Notes: generated from the letters alone by a model not told the origin. Shown: positions 9,671 through 18,977, counted from the stretch's first letter. The stretch: 64,000 bases of DNA from Pseudomonas chlororaphis subsp. piscium (GCF_003850345.1 NZ_CP027707.1:2790001-2854000); one strand, 5' to 3'. Numbers and translations: made by a program.

Positions 9671-10202
9671 TTTGAATTTGCAAAAGGGCTCCAACCGCCG
9701 ATAGAGGAGCAGAAGGCCTTGCCGAAGGAGAGGTTCGTCGACGCTGATTGGAGGGGCTCGCCTACTGGCGAGTCATGAACAGATCATGGGGCCGTACGTC
9801 GATCAGCCGCAGCAGGTACTGGAGATCGCGCCACGGCTTGGATCAAATCTGCCTGGCTATGGAGATATTTCGTTTGACGGGGAGGCTTGCAAGCGGGTTT
9901 TTGGCATCAGTGGACACAGAACCAGCAGCGTCAATTATTGATCTTCTTGGACTGATCCGAGAGCAAGAGAGACCGTAGCGATCAGCGGTAAGGTTGTCTT
10001 TTGCGCGATAGAGGCCAACTGGTTGGCCCTTGTTATCCAGCTGGTCTAAGGCTGCGGCACGGAATGGCAGCTTCTGGCCGGAAGCGAGCGCTCATTTCAG
10101 ACCACGTTCGATTCAGCGCGGACGCGACTTAACGTTTGTAATGAACGGAGGCGACCTGTTTGCGTGGCAGAGTTCGCTTTATGGAAAGGTTAGCTATCAG
10201 CT
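9671..10202. other. 532-base intergenic stretch with possible decayed coding sequence
   Basis: No gene can be supported. One plus-strand frame from about 9741 to 9941 reads like protein (it includes GPYVDQPQQVLEIAPRLGSN) but has no credible start, while a 76-residue frame at 9748-9978 is Arg/Ser-rich and looks like an out-of-frame shadow. This may be a remnant of a lost gene. The motif GCTTCTGGCCG at 10070-10080 belongs to a dispersed intergenic element. Confidence 0.4.
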
Positions 10203-10715
10203 TCAGTGTGTGCGGAATGTGTTCCATACATCTGTGTCTAGCTTCATGGCCGCAAGTACTTCGAAGGCGTACAACTCAAGGTCATTGTTGACTTCGATAA
10301 AGGCCACCGTCGTTTGGCGGAGGCGCCCCTGAGCTGAAAGAAAGACTTCCTTGAATTGTTCGTCTTTCATCGCTTGATCACGCTTCATTTCGTGCGGATA
10401 GTCTTCTGCAGCCATTTTGTAGACGAGGCTTGCGGTGTTGTGCGACTCGAAATTTAAATGCTGGACGAGCCTCTTTACTACCCCTCTCGAGATACCTACA
10501 TAGACCGGCTTACCTTGATCGCTGAAGACGTAGCACCCTGGGAAGTCTGTGGTTCTACCCACCTTGGACAGAGCTTCTTTTGATGCGCTCTTGAAGCCAA
10601 CAAAGGTTGCAGCAGGCATTGGAGTCTCTAGAGCAACCTTTAGCCTTGCAAAATGGCCAGGCAACACCGTTGAGGCAAGCTCTTCAAATGTATGAAGACA
10701 ATTGTCGATGGGCAT
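10203..10715 (-). CDS. GIY-YIG nuclease-family protein
   Basis: The 170-residue product has a GIY-YIG-type core: GCYVFSDQGKPVYVGISRG with a following Arg (VVKRLVQHL), about residues 58-85, and later a Glu in the helix ELYAFEVLAAMKLD. Such domains cut DNA in repair, restriction or mobile elements. The ATG at 10715 is preferred over GTG at 10739 because AAAGGAAAA lies 7 bases upstream. It stands alone, has lower GC than its neighbours and borders possibly decayed sequence, all consistent with acquisition. Its role is unknown. Confidence 0.75.
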   Translation of the reverse strand: MPIDNCLHTFEELASTVLPGHFARLKVALETPMPAATFVGFKSASKEALSKVGRTTDFPGCYVFSDQGKPVYVGISRGVVKRLVQHLNFESHNTASLVYKMAAEDYPHEMKRDQAMKDEQFKEVFLSAQGRLRQTTVAFIEVNNDLELYAFEVLAAMKLDTDVWNTFRTH

Positions 10716-10840
10716 AAGTTTTCCTTTGTGATCCCTCACGAGGCATGGGTTCTAACCTCTATTGTTCGTTTCGGCTAGCACCAGGAGGCCAGCCAATGTG
10801 ATACGTGTTGAGCTGCTCCCCATTGCACTGCAAAACCCTA

Positions 10841-10888
10841 CTTCTGGTCGGGAGCTGCCTTCGGCTAGCAGTGACTCCCGACCCAAAG
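10841..10888. repeat. Imperfect inverted repeat of the CTTCTGGxCG / CGACCCAAAG type
   Basis: The arms CTTCTGGTCGGGAG (10841-10854) and CTCCCGACCCAAAG (10875-10888) pair with two mismatches. Similar pairs occur elsewhere in this window, for example 37574-37627. Confidence 0.6.
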
Positions 10889-10985
10889 CGGTCACTCCCA
10901 GCCAGCCGACATGACAGATTACGCGGGCGCGGAAACGGCTCCGGCGCTGTTCTTACCGAGCACCGGCAACCCTAATACTGATGGT

Positions 10986-12041
10986 CTACAGAATGTCCTC
11001 TCTGTCGCCAGATGACTGCGCCAGAAACTCGGTGATCAGCGAGGTGATCTGCTGTTGGATCAACTCACGTGAGCGGCCGTTGTCGCCATCTCGGCAAATG
11101 ATGCCATCGCCTGGTACTGCTTCTTCGAGCAATGCCACCGCACCAGGTTTGCACACCGACATGAAGCTGAAGTGGCTTGCGTCGCTGATTTCGACGTAAC
11201 GGCTTGACGCTTGGGGCAGGCGTTTGGCCAAGTTGGCGGACTCCAACTGGGCGGGAAGCTCTTGCGAGGGTGCGCCGGCAGCGATCACTAGCGCTGGTAC
11301 CGGCAGCGCCGCAAGGCTTTCATCGGTCAGCCCGCGTGAAAGGCCCAGGTCCAGTGTAACCACAGCGGTGACGCGTTTATCGCGCAAATCGGCGGCCAAC
11401 CCGGCCTTCAATGCTGAGGTGCTTGCGGGGTTTATCTGTTGGTAATTGGTGCAACTGGACAACTGCGGGTGGGCTTTGCAGTCACGGGTGAATCGGTCTG
11501 GATCGAAACGAGCACCGGCGATCTCCATGACGGTCCAGCCGCCCAGCGAATGGCCCACTACAGCAATTCGGCGCTTCGCGACCAGGCCAAATTTTTCAGG
11601 TTGAGTCGTGACCGCTTCAATGGCTCGGCTCAGATCGACGGGCCGCTGCCATAACTGCGCCGCTGCTGGAGGGCTACGGTCACGGCTAGTGGTACCAGGA
11701 TGGTTGACCGCGGCGACGATGTAACCCTTATGGGCCAGAGCACTGGCAAGCCAAGTCTGGTTGCTCCAGTTGCCCCCGAAACCGTGGGAGAGCACCACCA
11801 ATGGGTGTTCGCCGGCGGCCGGTGGCGTGTCACGAACGGCAGCAGCACCGAAAAATGCCACATTATCGGAGATCAATTGCGTGGTGGCGGTAGTTGCACT
11901 GGGGTACCAGACGACCATCTCCAGCGAGCGGTCATTGTGCGTGTCCTGCAGCGTGGAGGACCGGAAGCCGACAGGGTTATCGTCAGCGAGTGCGTTGGCA
12001 GTCAGGCAGATCAGAAACAGGGCGCCGAAAGCTGTTTTCAT
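10986..12041 (-). CDS. Secreted alpha/beta hydrolase (dienelactone hydrolase/PAF-acetylhydrolase-like)
   Basis: The protein has 351 residues with a signal peptide (MKTAFGALFLICLTANALA). The nucleophile elbow is GHSLGG (IAVVGHSLGGWTVMEIAG, about residue 167) and the oxyanion region is LVVLSHGFGGNWSNQ. A late His (SDASHFSFMSVC) can complete the catalytic triad. The layout resembles predicted dienelactone hydrolase or platelet-activating-factor acetylhydrolase-like enzymes that act on esters in the periplasm. AAGGAAG lies upstream of the ATG. There is no clear operon partner and the substrate is unknown. Confidence 0.8.
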   Translation of the reverse strand: MKTAFGALFLICLTANALADDNPVGFRSSTLQDTHNDRSLEMVVWYPSATTATTQLISDNVAFFGAAAVRDTPPAAGEHPLVVLSHGFGGNWSNQTWLASALAHKGYIVAAVNHPGTTSRDRSPPAAAQLWQRPVDLSRAIEAVTTQPEKFGLVAKRRIAVVGHSLGGWTVMEIAGARFDPDRFTRDCKAHPQLSSCTNYQQINPASTSALKAGLAADLRDKRVTAVVTLDLGLSRGLTDESLAALPVPALVIAAGAPSQELPAQLESANLAKRLPQASSRYVEISDASHFSFMSVCKPGAVALLEEAVPGDGIICRDGDNGRSRELIQQQITSLITEFLAQSSGDREDIL

Positions 12042-12264
12042 TGTTGTTATCTTCCTTGATCAGACAAGCGCATAGCGATCTGCGGCAGGCTGTTGGGCCC
12101 ATCTCGTATGCGGTCGAAACCCAATGTTGGGCACAGGTGAGTTGCCCGGACATTAAAGCCTATATTCGCGCCGACGCGCATGACTTTCATCGCTGGCTCA
12201 ATCGTTCGCTGAGCGGCGCTCTGGCGCCAAGGCGAAACACCCGTTTCTGGCCGTTCTCTGCCGG

Positions 12265-13092
12265 TCATGGCGACGAAGCATGCGGGTCAAATTCGATGCA
12301 ATCAGTAGTCAGAACGAATGCAAATGACTGGTCAGGTCGCATGCAAACGGGGGGCAAGTGGCGTGCAATTTCGCCGCTTGTGGCGAGAGTCCCTATCAGC
12401 CTGGTCGGGCTATATGGCCCCCCGGGGGCAAAATCTGCTGGATCGAAGCGCTCGCTCGTGTCCATCCGGATATTTCGCAGGCCCAGGGTTTCCAGGTGCG
12501 ACGCATAGAGAGGCTCGGAAAAATAGCTGATCAGGAGCGAGCGGCGGCGTGCGCCGAGCGAGTTCAGGCTGCCGGCATGCACCAGGTCGACATCGAACAC
12601 CAGGATGTCGCCGGCGGAGCCTGAGAGCTGCACGGACCGGGACTCGTCGGTGAAGTCGAATGGCGGCTCTCCCGGCCCGGGACGATGGCTACCGGGGACG
12701 ATGCGGGTGGCGCCGTTCTCGGGGCCATAGTCGTCGAAAAAAGCCAGGGCGTTGGCGATGTCGCCTGGCCGTTGGGCCGACAGGTCGCGGTGCAACTGCT
12801 GATGACCGCCACCGACAAGGGGCTCGCGACCCTCCACCTGGGAGAGGAAGAAGCGTTCCCCGATCAACTCGCCCACCACCGCCAGCACCTGCGGCAAGCG
12901 ACACACCGCCTGAACCTTCAAGTCAGAGTCCAGCAGCGAATGGCGCCAGTCCATGCCACGGGGCACGGGCCATTGGCTCGACGACATCACGCCCGCATCG
13001 AACGTGGCACGCAGGTCATCCAGCCACTCGGCCGGGATCGCTCGACGCAGCAGCACATAACCCTCTCGATGGAGTTGCTCGCGGTCAGTCAT
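12265..13092 (-). CDS. Phytanoyl-CoA dioxygenase (PhyH) family protein
   Basis: This 275-residue Fe(II)/2-oxoglutarate oxygenase has the iron ligands H-x-D in LHRDLSAQ and a distal His in VFDVDLVHAGSLN, with a 2-oxoglutarate-binding Arg in ARRRSLLISYF. Family members hydroxylate small molecules such as ectoine, chlorinated amino acids or fatty acyl groups. The next gene on the same strand upstream is a DAO-type oxidoreductase 170 bases away, and the two may act in one amine or amino-acid pathway. That link is inference. Confidence 0.8.
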   Translation of the reverse strand: MTDREQLHREGYVLLRRAIPAEWLDDLRATFDAGVMSSSQWPVPRGMDWRHSLLDSDLKVQAVCRLPQVLAVVGELIGERFFLSQVEGREPLVGGGHQQLHRDLSAQRPGDIANALAFFDDYGPENGATRIVPGSHRPGPGEPPFDFTDESRSVQLSGSAGDILVFDVDLVHAGSLNSLGARRRSLLISYFSEPLYASHLETLGLRNIRMDTSERFDPADFAPGGPYSPTRLIGTLATSGEIARHLPPVCMRPDQSFAFVLTTDCIEFDPHASSP

Positions 13093-13261
13093 GGTTTTCT
13101 CGATTTCCTTATCAGCAACGCGTCCTGCGGAGCGGCCCGGGGTAATAGCCGGTCAATGATCAAGCGTAGCTTTTGCGAGTTCAGCGAAGGGTGTCGAGTG
13201 GCGTGCCCAACCAGGTTTTGTTGGAGAGGTTGTCATCTTGCTCGCCCCAGACACCTGTTCC

Positions 13262-14335
13262 CTACGCCTGGAAGAAGCGCCCGGGGCGGCAGGGGGCAAG
13301 GGCAGGGGATGTCGTGTCGTCGATGATCTCCTCGCTGGCCAGGCGGCCGACTATCGCCGCCAGCGTGACTCCAGGGTGCATCACGCAAACGTATACGCCG
13401 CCGATATCGGGCAGATAGCCGATGATGGGCGTGCCATCGACCGATATGGGCCTGAGCCCGACACAGGCCCATTCCGGCTCTATGGAGGCAACCCCATGGA
13501 GTTCGTTCCGGATGGCCTGGGCGGTTCGTAGCGCTATCGCGGCTGGCTGGTTTTCCAACGCGTCGTCCAGGTAATCTTCCGCCGCCAGTAGCCTGCCATC
13601 CGTGCCTTGCCGCACTTCCATTTCCGGGCTGGAGATTATGGTGCGCACGAGGTCGGGTTGTGAGGCGTAGCGGATGAATATGGCCGGGGAGGCCGCTATT
13701 GGAAGGGGCAGGTTCAGCTGCTCGGTCAGTTGGGTGATGCCCGTCCCGGCGGCCAGCACCACAATGTCGGCCTCGAGGCTGCCCCCTGTGGTTTCGACGC
13801 CCGTCACCTGTGCACCCTGGGTGGTAAAGCCGAGCACCCGAGTCTGGGTGAGCACCTGCGCGCCATGAGCCTGGGCACCGGCGAGCAACGCATGGGTGGC
13901 TTGCACGGCGTCCAGCGCGCCTTCTTCGGCGGCATACCAGGCCTGCTGCGGGGGATGCTTGAGGTTTGGCTCGAGGTCGAGAATCTGCGAGCGCGACACC
14001 AAGTTTGGCGAAGGCGGGTTGCCTGAGGCTTGCGGCACTTCACCCGGGCTTGCGCCGTAGGACAGGGCGCCGGTCCAGCGCACCTTAAGGCCAGGCAGCT
14101 CGGTTTCGAGCCGGCGGTACTCCTGGATCGCCGCACCGCGCAATGACGCAATGGGATCGGGCCCGCTGTGGGAGGTGTTGATCCAGGCGAATGAGCGTCC
14201 CGTTACTCCAGACGCTATGTCTTCAGCCTCCACCAGGATGACCTTGGCACCTTTGCCCGCCAGGTGATACGCCAGGGACGCGCCCACTATGCCCGCGCCA
14301 ATGACCACGACTCGTTTGTTTACCGCGTTGCCCAT
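13262..14335 (-). CDS. FAD-dependent oxidoreductase, DAO family
   Basis: The 357-residue protein starts with an FAD-binding Rossmann motif (VVVIGAGIVGASLAYHLAG) and continues with the DAO-family pattern around SGVTGRSFAWIN and a C-terminal ACVGLRPISVDGTPIIG segment, as in glycine/D-amino-acid oxidases. These flavoenzymes oxidise C-N bonds of amino acids or amines. The start at 14335 is chosen because ACGGAGG lies 5 bases upstream; the frame is open 13 codons further. It precedes the PhyH gene on the same strand. Confidence 0.82.
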   Translation of the reverse strand: MGNAVNKRVVVIGAGIVGASLAYHLAGKGAKVILVEAEDIASGVTGRSFAWINTSHSGPDPIASLRGAAIQEYRRLETELPGLKVRWTGALSYGASPGEVPQASGNPPSPNLVSRSQILDLEPNLKHPPQQAWYAAEEGALDAVQATHALLAGAQAHGAQVLTQTRVLGFTTQGAQVTGVETTGGSLEADIVVLAAGTGITQLTEQLNLPLPIAASPAIFIRYASQPDLVRTIISSPEMEVRQGTDGRLLAAEDYLDDALENQPAAIALRTAQAIRNELHGVASIEPEWACVGLRPISVDGTPIIGYLPDIGGVYVCVMHPGVTLAAIVGRLASEEIIDDTTSPALAPCRPGRFFQA

Positions 14336-14443
14336 ATCAACCTCCGTGTTGTCGACCTGATGAGGGTAGGGCATCCGGATGAACTGATACCCTGAGAACC
14401 GAACGGCCCGCTTCGCTGCCTCCCTGTTATTTCTTGCGCACGG

Positions 14444-14743
14444 CTATTTCTTGCACTCCGCCAACACCACTTTGCAGGTGCTGGGCGTGCCGCCGGAGCG
14501 GCCGGCATAACGGATGCAGTTATTCAGGGATTTCTGGCGTGCCATGCTCAAGGTGGAGCCCCAGGCCAGGCCGCCTTCGCCGGAAGTGGGGAGCGCTTTG
14601 GCGTAACAGTTTGAGCCGATGCTGGCGGTCGAATAACGATACTTGGCGGCTTTGCTTGAACATCCCGCTACCAGCGCCAGGTTGATGGCGAGCAGGGAAA
14701 ACAGGATCCATGACGAGTAGTGGCGTGCTGCTGTTCTGGTCAT
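14444..14743 (-). CDS. Small lipoprotein of unknown function
   Basis: The product has 99 residues with a lipobox LVAGC (lipidated Cys 28) after a hydrophobic segment. The mature part is short and has three further Cys (NCYAKAL, NNCIRYAG, TCKVVLAEC), suggesting disulfides, and a basic C terminus. I do not recognise the family. It stands between the DAO and GFA genes, all on the minus strand, but with gaps of 108 bases or more. Confidence 0.65.
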   Translation of the reverse strand: MTRTAARHYSSWILFSLLAINLALVAGCSSKAAKYRYSTASIGSNCYAKALPTSGEGGLAWGSTLSMARQKSLNNCIRYAGRSGGTPSTCKVVLAECKK

Positions 14744-14897
14744 CCCGGTTCACCTGTATCAAGAGGGTAGAAGCCTGTTTGCAGTGCTGCTCTATTCAGC
14801 TTAGAGGGGATCGCGCCTGGCCTTGGAGCCGTCTGGCGGAGTGGAGGCGCCTGGGTGTGCCTTGCGTCGGTTGCCATCGGTTTTTACCTGATTGCAG

Positions 14898-15299
14898 TCA
14901 TGGTTCTTGCGGCCAATGATCCTGGATTTCGTACCAGGTTGCCTTGAACGCCACCTGAATGTGTTTCTGTTTATTCGAGGTGAAGGGCGTATCCAGGGTG
15001 CCCAGGGCGATCGAGATCCAGTCGGCGTGTTCGCCCTGGTCTCTGGACCAGAACAGCGACGAGCCGCACTGCCCGCAAAGCTGGCGCAGCACCGACTCGG
15101 AGGATCGATAGGACTGGAGGCTCTCGGCACCCTGGACGATGCACAGATCGCTGCGCAACACACTGCCATAACTGGCGAACGCCGCCCCATGGCTTTTACG
15201 GCACTGGCTGCAATGGCAGTGGGAAAGCGCCTTGGGGCGGGACGAGAGCTGGTATTTGACGGCGCCGCACAGGCAGCTGCCCTGGAAGGTGTCAGTCAT
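14898..15299 (-). CDS. GFA-family (Gfa/Mss4-like zinc) protein
   Basis: The 133-residue protein carries the zinc-binding pattern of the glutathione-dependent formaldehyde-activating fold: CLCGAVKYQL, CHCSQCRKSHGAAF and CGQCGSSLFW. Most family members have no proven activity despite the name. A second paralogue is at 54285-54677. A strong hairpin lies immediately upstream at 15304-15331. Confidence 0.85.
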   Translation of the reverse strand: MTDTFQGSCLCGAVKYQLSSRPKALSHCHCSQCRKSHGAAFASYGSVLRSDLCIVQGAESLQSYRSSESVLRQLCGQCGSSLFWSRDQGEHADWISIALGTLDTPFTSNKQKHIQVAFKATWYEIQDHWPQEP

Positions 15300-15303
15300 T
15301 TAA

Positions 15304-15331
15304 GGGCGCCCCTTGAGACGAAAGGGCGCCC
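15304..15331 (-). terminator. Hairpin between the 202-aa gene and the GFA gene
   Basis: GGGCGCCC occurs at both ends (15304-15311 and 15324-15331), giving an extended GC stem with a short loop. On the minus strand it is followed by TTAAATG. It probably terminates the upstream gene at 15375-15983. Confidence 0.5.
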
Positions 15332-15374
15332 ATTTAAGCAGTCGCTGTTGAGGATGTCGAACGGCTGATAAAGC

Positions 15375-15983
15375 TCAAGGCGCTCGGGCAAGCAAGGTTA
15401 ACCACAGTGCAATACCGAAGTCGCCCCTGATCGTATTGCGACTGCCCGCGGCACTGGCATAACCGTAATCCTTGGCCAGGGCATAAAGCGCTTCCGGACT
15501 TACGTTGCCGCCAAAAACAGAGATTGCATTTGAAAATGCTTGCGCAGGGAAGAAGATTCTTCCAAACCAGGATGCTCTCACTCCTGCAACTTCTAGAATT
15601 ACATCCTCGTTTACTGCGACAAGTTCGTTGATGCTGCGATCAGAGACCGACTCCAGGCCTGTATCGAGGCTTTTCCCTCTTAGGGCGAGTACGGATGCGC
15701 CGTATATATGATTTGTGAGCTGGCCAAACTTCCTGCCCGGAACCTTGAAGGTAGAAAAGCTCTTGCTTTTCTTATAGATCAGCTGCGCAACTTTGTAATC
15801 CAGTTCGAATGCTTCTGAAACCGCTGAAAGATCGGAGCGATTTATCGGGAAGATGAATCCGAAATAAGCATCTCTGGTCGCATCAATTTTCTCATGAAGA
15901 TGCCTCTCCTTTTCCTTGTATAGCAACTCAACGTCTTCGCGCGTCACGCTACTCAAGTGAATAACATCCGATGATCTGTTCAT
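15375..15983 (-). CDS. Hypothetical protein, 202 aa
   Basis: I do not recognise this family. The N terminus is charged and helical (VTREDVELLYKEKERHLHEK), followed by a region beginning DAYFGFIFPINRSDLSAV and a C-terminal part rich in Gly/Ala with YALAKDYGYASAAGSRN. No signal peptide or membrane segment is clear. Base composition is more AT-rich than neighbouring genes and a 426-base AT-rich, gene-free stretch lies upstream, which suggests horizontal acquisition. It is a single gene with no partner. Confidence 0.6.
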   Translation of the reverse strand: MNRSSDVIHLSSVTREDVELLYKEKERHLHEKIDATRDAYFGFIFPINRSDLSAVSEAFELDYKVAQLIYKKSKSFSTFKVPGRKFGQLTNHIYGASVLALRGKSLDTGLESVSDRSINELVAVNEDVILEVAGVRASWFGRIFFPAQAFSNAISVFGGNVSPEALYALAKDYGYASAAGSRNTIRGDFGIALWLTLLARAP

Positions 15984-16409
15984 GGCAATTCCCTTCGACT
16001 ATCCCGAGAGATGATAAGCGTTGAGTCGCGGGGGATCTCAACACCCTACCTGACGATTAAGCTCAGGGGCGGGCTTTAGCTCGTCCCTGCAAACGAAGCG
16101 AGCGATTCAAGCGCATTGTTATGTTTTTTATTAAAGATAAAGTTCCTCCGTGAAAGTGACTGCGAATGTATTACATATAGTTCGAAAATCGCGTTTCATA
16201 ATATCAATGTGCGTTTGTTTATATAGCCAATCTCTCCAAGGGGGCAGCCAGGGATATTCCCTCCTTTGGCAAGTATGGGAGGCTAAATCAAACTTTGAAT
16301 CGTCCCTGACTTCCTGGGCGCCCCCGAACGACCGCAAAGGGTTTAAGCAGCCAGGCGTGACGGGTCGCTATCGGCCCAAAGCGGTTGTGCCGAGATGGCG
16401 ACCCTGCAT
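15984..16409. other. 426-base AT-rich stretch without a supported gene
   Basis: Composition drops well below the genome average around 16110-16310. A 68-residue minus-strand frame (16131-16337) has no family resemblance I can support. Near 16376 there is CGGCCCAAAGCGG, resembling a dispersed intergenic motif. I see no tRNA or transposase. Confidence 0.4.
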
Positions 16410-16946
16410 TCATTCAAGGCAGGCTTCGGGCGTCGCCGGCAAGCTATCGAGAAACGCGGCAATCTGCCGGGCACCGCGCAAGTGCAGCGTAGGAACCAGC
16501 GGGCCTATGGCCAGGCGCACCGCCTCGATCCCCGGGCGGTAGCCACGGTCGAAATTCCACACGAAGTTCAGGAAGGTCAGGAACGCCCGGTCGAGCTTTT
16601 CCGTGCAGCCTGCGGCAAGGTCAGGCCGGGGACGGTTCATCAGGCTGCGGATGATCACCCGGGTGAAACAGGTGAGTCGCGGTGTATCGAGCCAGATGAT
16701 CAGGTCGGCACGGGGCAGGCGAAGGTCGAAGGTCCGTCGGGCATAGTTGCCTTCGCACACCCAGGCAGCCGGTGCGACCGCTGCGCGGACCCGTTCGCGG
16801 AACTGCTCGGCGTCGGGTTCGACCCAGCCGGGCTCCCAGAACAGTGTGTCCAGGTGGACCACGGGCAGGTTCCGGCGCTTGCCGAGGGCGCGGGCGAGGG
16901 TGGACTTCCCGCTCCCGGCATTACCCAGAATCACAATCCGTTGCAT
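16410..16946 (-). CDS. P-loop kinase-like protein (DNA topology modulation protein/FlaR-like)
   Basis: The 178-residue protein has an N-terminal Walker A motif, GNAGSGKSTLA (residues 8-18), and an adenylate-kinase-like core with VVHLDTLFWEPGW and CEGNYARRTFDLRLPRADLI. This pattern is typical of small nucleotide kinases annotated as topology modulation or FlaR-like proteins. The true substrate is unknown. It is monocistronic, with intergenic gaps on both sides. Confidence 0.75.
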   Translation of the reverse strand: MQRIVILGNAGSGKSTLARALGKRRNLPVVHLDTLFWEPGWVEPDAEQFRERVRAAVAPAAWVCEGNYARRTFDLRLPRADLIIWLDTPRLTCFTRVIIRSLMNRPRPDLAAGCTEKLDRAFLTFLNFVWNFDRGYRPGIEAVRLAIGPLVPTLHLRGARQIAAFLDSLPATPEACLE

Positions 16947-17225
16947 GGGAACTTCCTGTCGCGAAAAAAGCCGGCGATTGTGCAGGTTTTGCAGCGCCAG
17001 TTAAAGGCGGATAGCGGGGGCGACCGTACCGGGAATGAAATTTGTGGTTCCTGAAGCCGAGAGCAGGATGTCGATCCATCCTTGTCCGCATTGAACGCCC
17101 GTTTCCGGCCGATTCCTGCCTGCCATGAAAAGCCGACTCCGACCCTTTGTCGCTTATCGGCAGCTCTCACCTTTCAGGGGTGTCTACTGCTAGTGAGGCT
17201 CTGTAGGTACAGAGAGGAGAGCATC

Positions 17226-17570
17226 ATGAGCAATGAACAAGTGGCACCTGAAACCAAAGGTGTTGCAGTGCAGGTACTGGCAACCATTGACCTGGGTCCG
17301 GAGATCGAGGGTATGACCGGGCGCCAACTCAGAATGCGTCTGGTGACCATCGAGCCTGGAGGTGTATTCGGGCCGATTCATAACCATAAAGACCGGCCAG
17401 GCGTCGTCTACATACTGGAAGGAACCATCACTGACCATCGCAATGGCGGCGACACGGACTATGGCCCCGGAGTGGGGTGGCCCGAGGACAGGGACACCAC
17501 GCACTGGCTTGAGAACAAAGGAACGGTTCCGGCACGGGAGATCTCGGTCGACATCGTCATGCAGGAGTAG
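17226..17570 (+). CDS. Cupin-domain protein
   Basis: The 114-residue protein is a single beta-barrel cupin. Motif 1 is partly recognisable (FGPIHNHKDRPGVVYILEG) with His ligands, and motif 2 is degenerate (PEDRDTTHWLENKG). The start at 17226 has a strong AGAGGAGAG ribosome binding site; the open frame extends upstream without one. Members bind a metal and act as isomerases, dioxygenases or sensors. No operon partner is present. Confidence 0.78.
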   Translation: MSNEQVAPETKGVAVQVLATIDLGPEIEGMTGRQLRMRLVTIEPGGVFGPIHNHKDRPGVVYILEGTITDHRNGGDTDYGPGVGWPEDRDTTHWLENKGTVPAREISVDIVMQE

Positions 17571-17625
17571 GCCCAGGCCGAATATCGATAAGGGCGAATC
17601 CGAGGCGCGGTTCACTCAACCCCCG

Positions 17626-18102
17626 TTATTCCCCCGCGCCATTTGTAGGATCGCCCTCGGCCAGCATGCGGACCAGGATTTCCCGTTCCTTCGCCCCTGG
17701 CACCAGGCCGCGGGTCTGGCCTTCCAGCACGATGATGCCGTCTTCGTTGGTCATGCTGATGGCCGCCGTGGCCCGGCCTTGGTCATCCACCTCCTGGATG
17801 ACCCAGTGGCAGGTGATGGTGTCGCCGGCATACACCGGTTGCTTGAACTGGAAGGTCATGGCCGAGGCCAGCCAGCCGATCTGCCCGCCGATTTCAGTGA
17901 GCAGGCTGGCGGTCAGCAGGCCGTGGGAAACCGGAGCCCTGAAGCGCCGGGCGGTGGCGAACTCGGCATCGAAATGCACCGGGTTGTAGTCGCGGGAAAG
18001 CCTGGCGAAGCCCTGGATGTCTGCTTGTGAAAAGCGGCGGGAGAGGGTGAAGCGATCGCCTGCCTGAAGCCCTTCGGCGGCACGCTGTCGGAAGCTTTTC
18101 AT
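17626..18102 (-). CDS. MaoC-family (R)-specific enoyl-CoA hydratase-like protein
   Basis: The 158-residue hot-dog-fold protein has the hydratase motif FARLSRDYNPVHFDAEFA (catalytic Asp and His) and the following RAPVSHGLLTASL. Family members hydrate enoyl-CoA, for example to supply PHA precursors. Here no CoA-metabolism neighbours are present: a LysE exporter lies upstream and a cupin converges downstream. Family assignment is firm, the role is inference. Confidence 0.82.
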   Translation of the reverse strand: MKSFRQRAAEGLQAGDRFTLSRRFSQADIQGFARLSRDYNPVHFDAEFATARRFRAPVSHGLLTASLLTEIGGQIGWLASAMTFQFKQPVYAGDTITCHWVIQEVDDQGRATAAISMTNEDGIIVLEGQTRGLVPGAKEREILVRMLAEGDPTNGAGE

Positions 18103-18179
18103 TACGGTTCCTCATCCTTGTGTTTATTCGGCGGGAGCACTGTATTCGAGCCCTTTGGATACCCGTGGAACATACAGGC

Positions 18180-18797
18180 TCAGCGCAGGATCTGCTCGAT
18201 CAACAGCAGCACGGCGATGATGATCATCAGCGCTCCCGAGAGCCGGCTGACGGCTTGCGCGGCCACCGGGCGCGTGCGCAACACGGCGCGCGAACCAAAG
18301 CCCACCAGCAGGTAGATCACCCCACAACTGAAGGCATGCAGCAGCCCCAGCGCGAGGATCTGCAGCGGCACCGGCCAGGCGGCCAAGGGGTCGGTGAATT
18401 GCGGGAGCAAGGCCAGGAACAGCAGGAACACCTTGGGGTTGAGGCCGCTGACGCAGGCGCCCTTGAGTGTCCAGCGGGCCCAGGATGCCGAGGCCTGGGC
18501 GTCCCCGGCGCGCGGCACGGACGGGTGCCGGAGCATATTGATACCCAACCAGAGCAGATAGCTGGCCCCACCCAGGGTCAGCAGCGAAAGGGCCAGGGGA
18601 TTGCTGGCGATCAACCCACCGACACCAGCGGCCACTATCACAGTGGCCAGCAGATGCCCGATCAACAGGCCGGCCACCGCGGGTATCACCACCCGCCCGA
18701 ACAAACCCGCCGATATCGCGTAGGCCCAATCCGCTCCGGGCGTGATCACGAACAGCAATGACACCGCCCAGAACGCCGCGAAAATACTCAGGCTCAT
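18180..18797 (-). CDS. LysE/RhtB-family amino-acid exporter
   Basis: The 205-residue membrane protein has about six hydrophobic segments and the family start MSLSIFAAFWAVSLLFVITPGADWAYAISAG (here the first 31 residues), including the PGAD signature at 20-23. Members export amino acids. A divergent Lrp/AsnC regulator begins 181 bases away across an AT-rich spacer, the usual arrangement for ligand-induced amino-acid export. Confidence 0.85.
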   Translation of the reverse strand: MSLSIFAAFWAVSLLFVITPGADWAYAISAGLFGRVVIPAVAGLLIGHLLATVIVAAGVGGLIASNPLALSLLTLGGASYLLWLGINMLRHPSVPRAGDAQASASWARWTLKGACVSGLNPKVFLLFLALLPQFTDPLAAWPVPLQILALGLLHAFSCGVIYLLVGFGSRAVLRTRPVAAQAVSRLSGALMIIIAVLLLIEQILR

Positions 18798-18977
18798 GGC
18801 CGTCCTGCCTTGTGCTGCTGGGCGAATGCTGTTTCTGGCCGGTTGACTGTGGTTTTAATCGGGGAGGGCATGGTTCTTTCTCGCAAAATCGGGTTCGCGG
18901 AAAGATTAATGAAGTGTGATTAGAATATTTTCTCTATTATTCCAGTCTGAATACGATTTTCGGGTAGATCCTTCCAT

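Noticed and set aside
9748..9978. 76-residue plus-strand frame
   Set aside because: Arg/Ser/Trp-rich, no ribosome binding site; another frame over the same bases reads more like protein.
12047..12268. 73-residue minus-strand frame starting MTGRERPETG
   Set aside because: Its start lies in the dispersed TTTCTGGCCG motif, a common source of false short genes.
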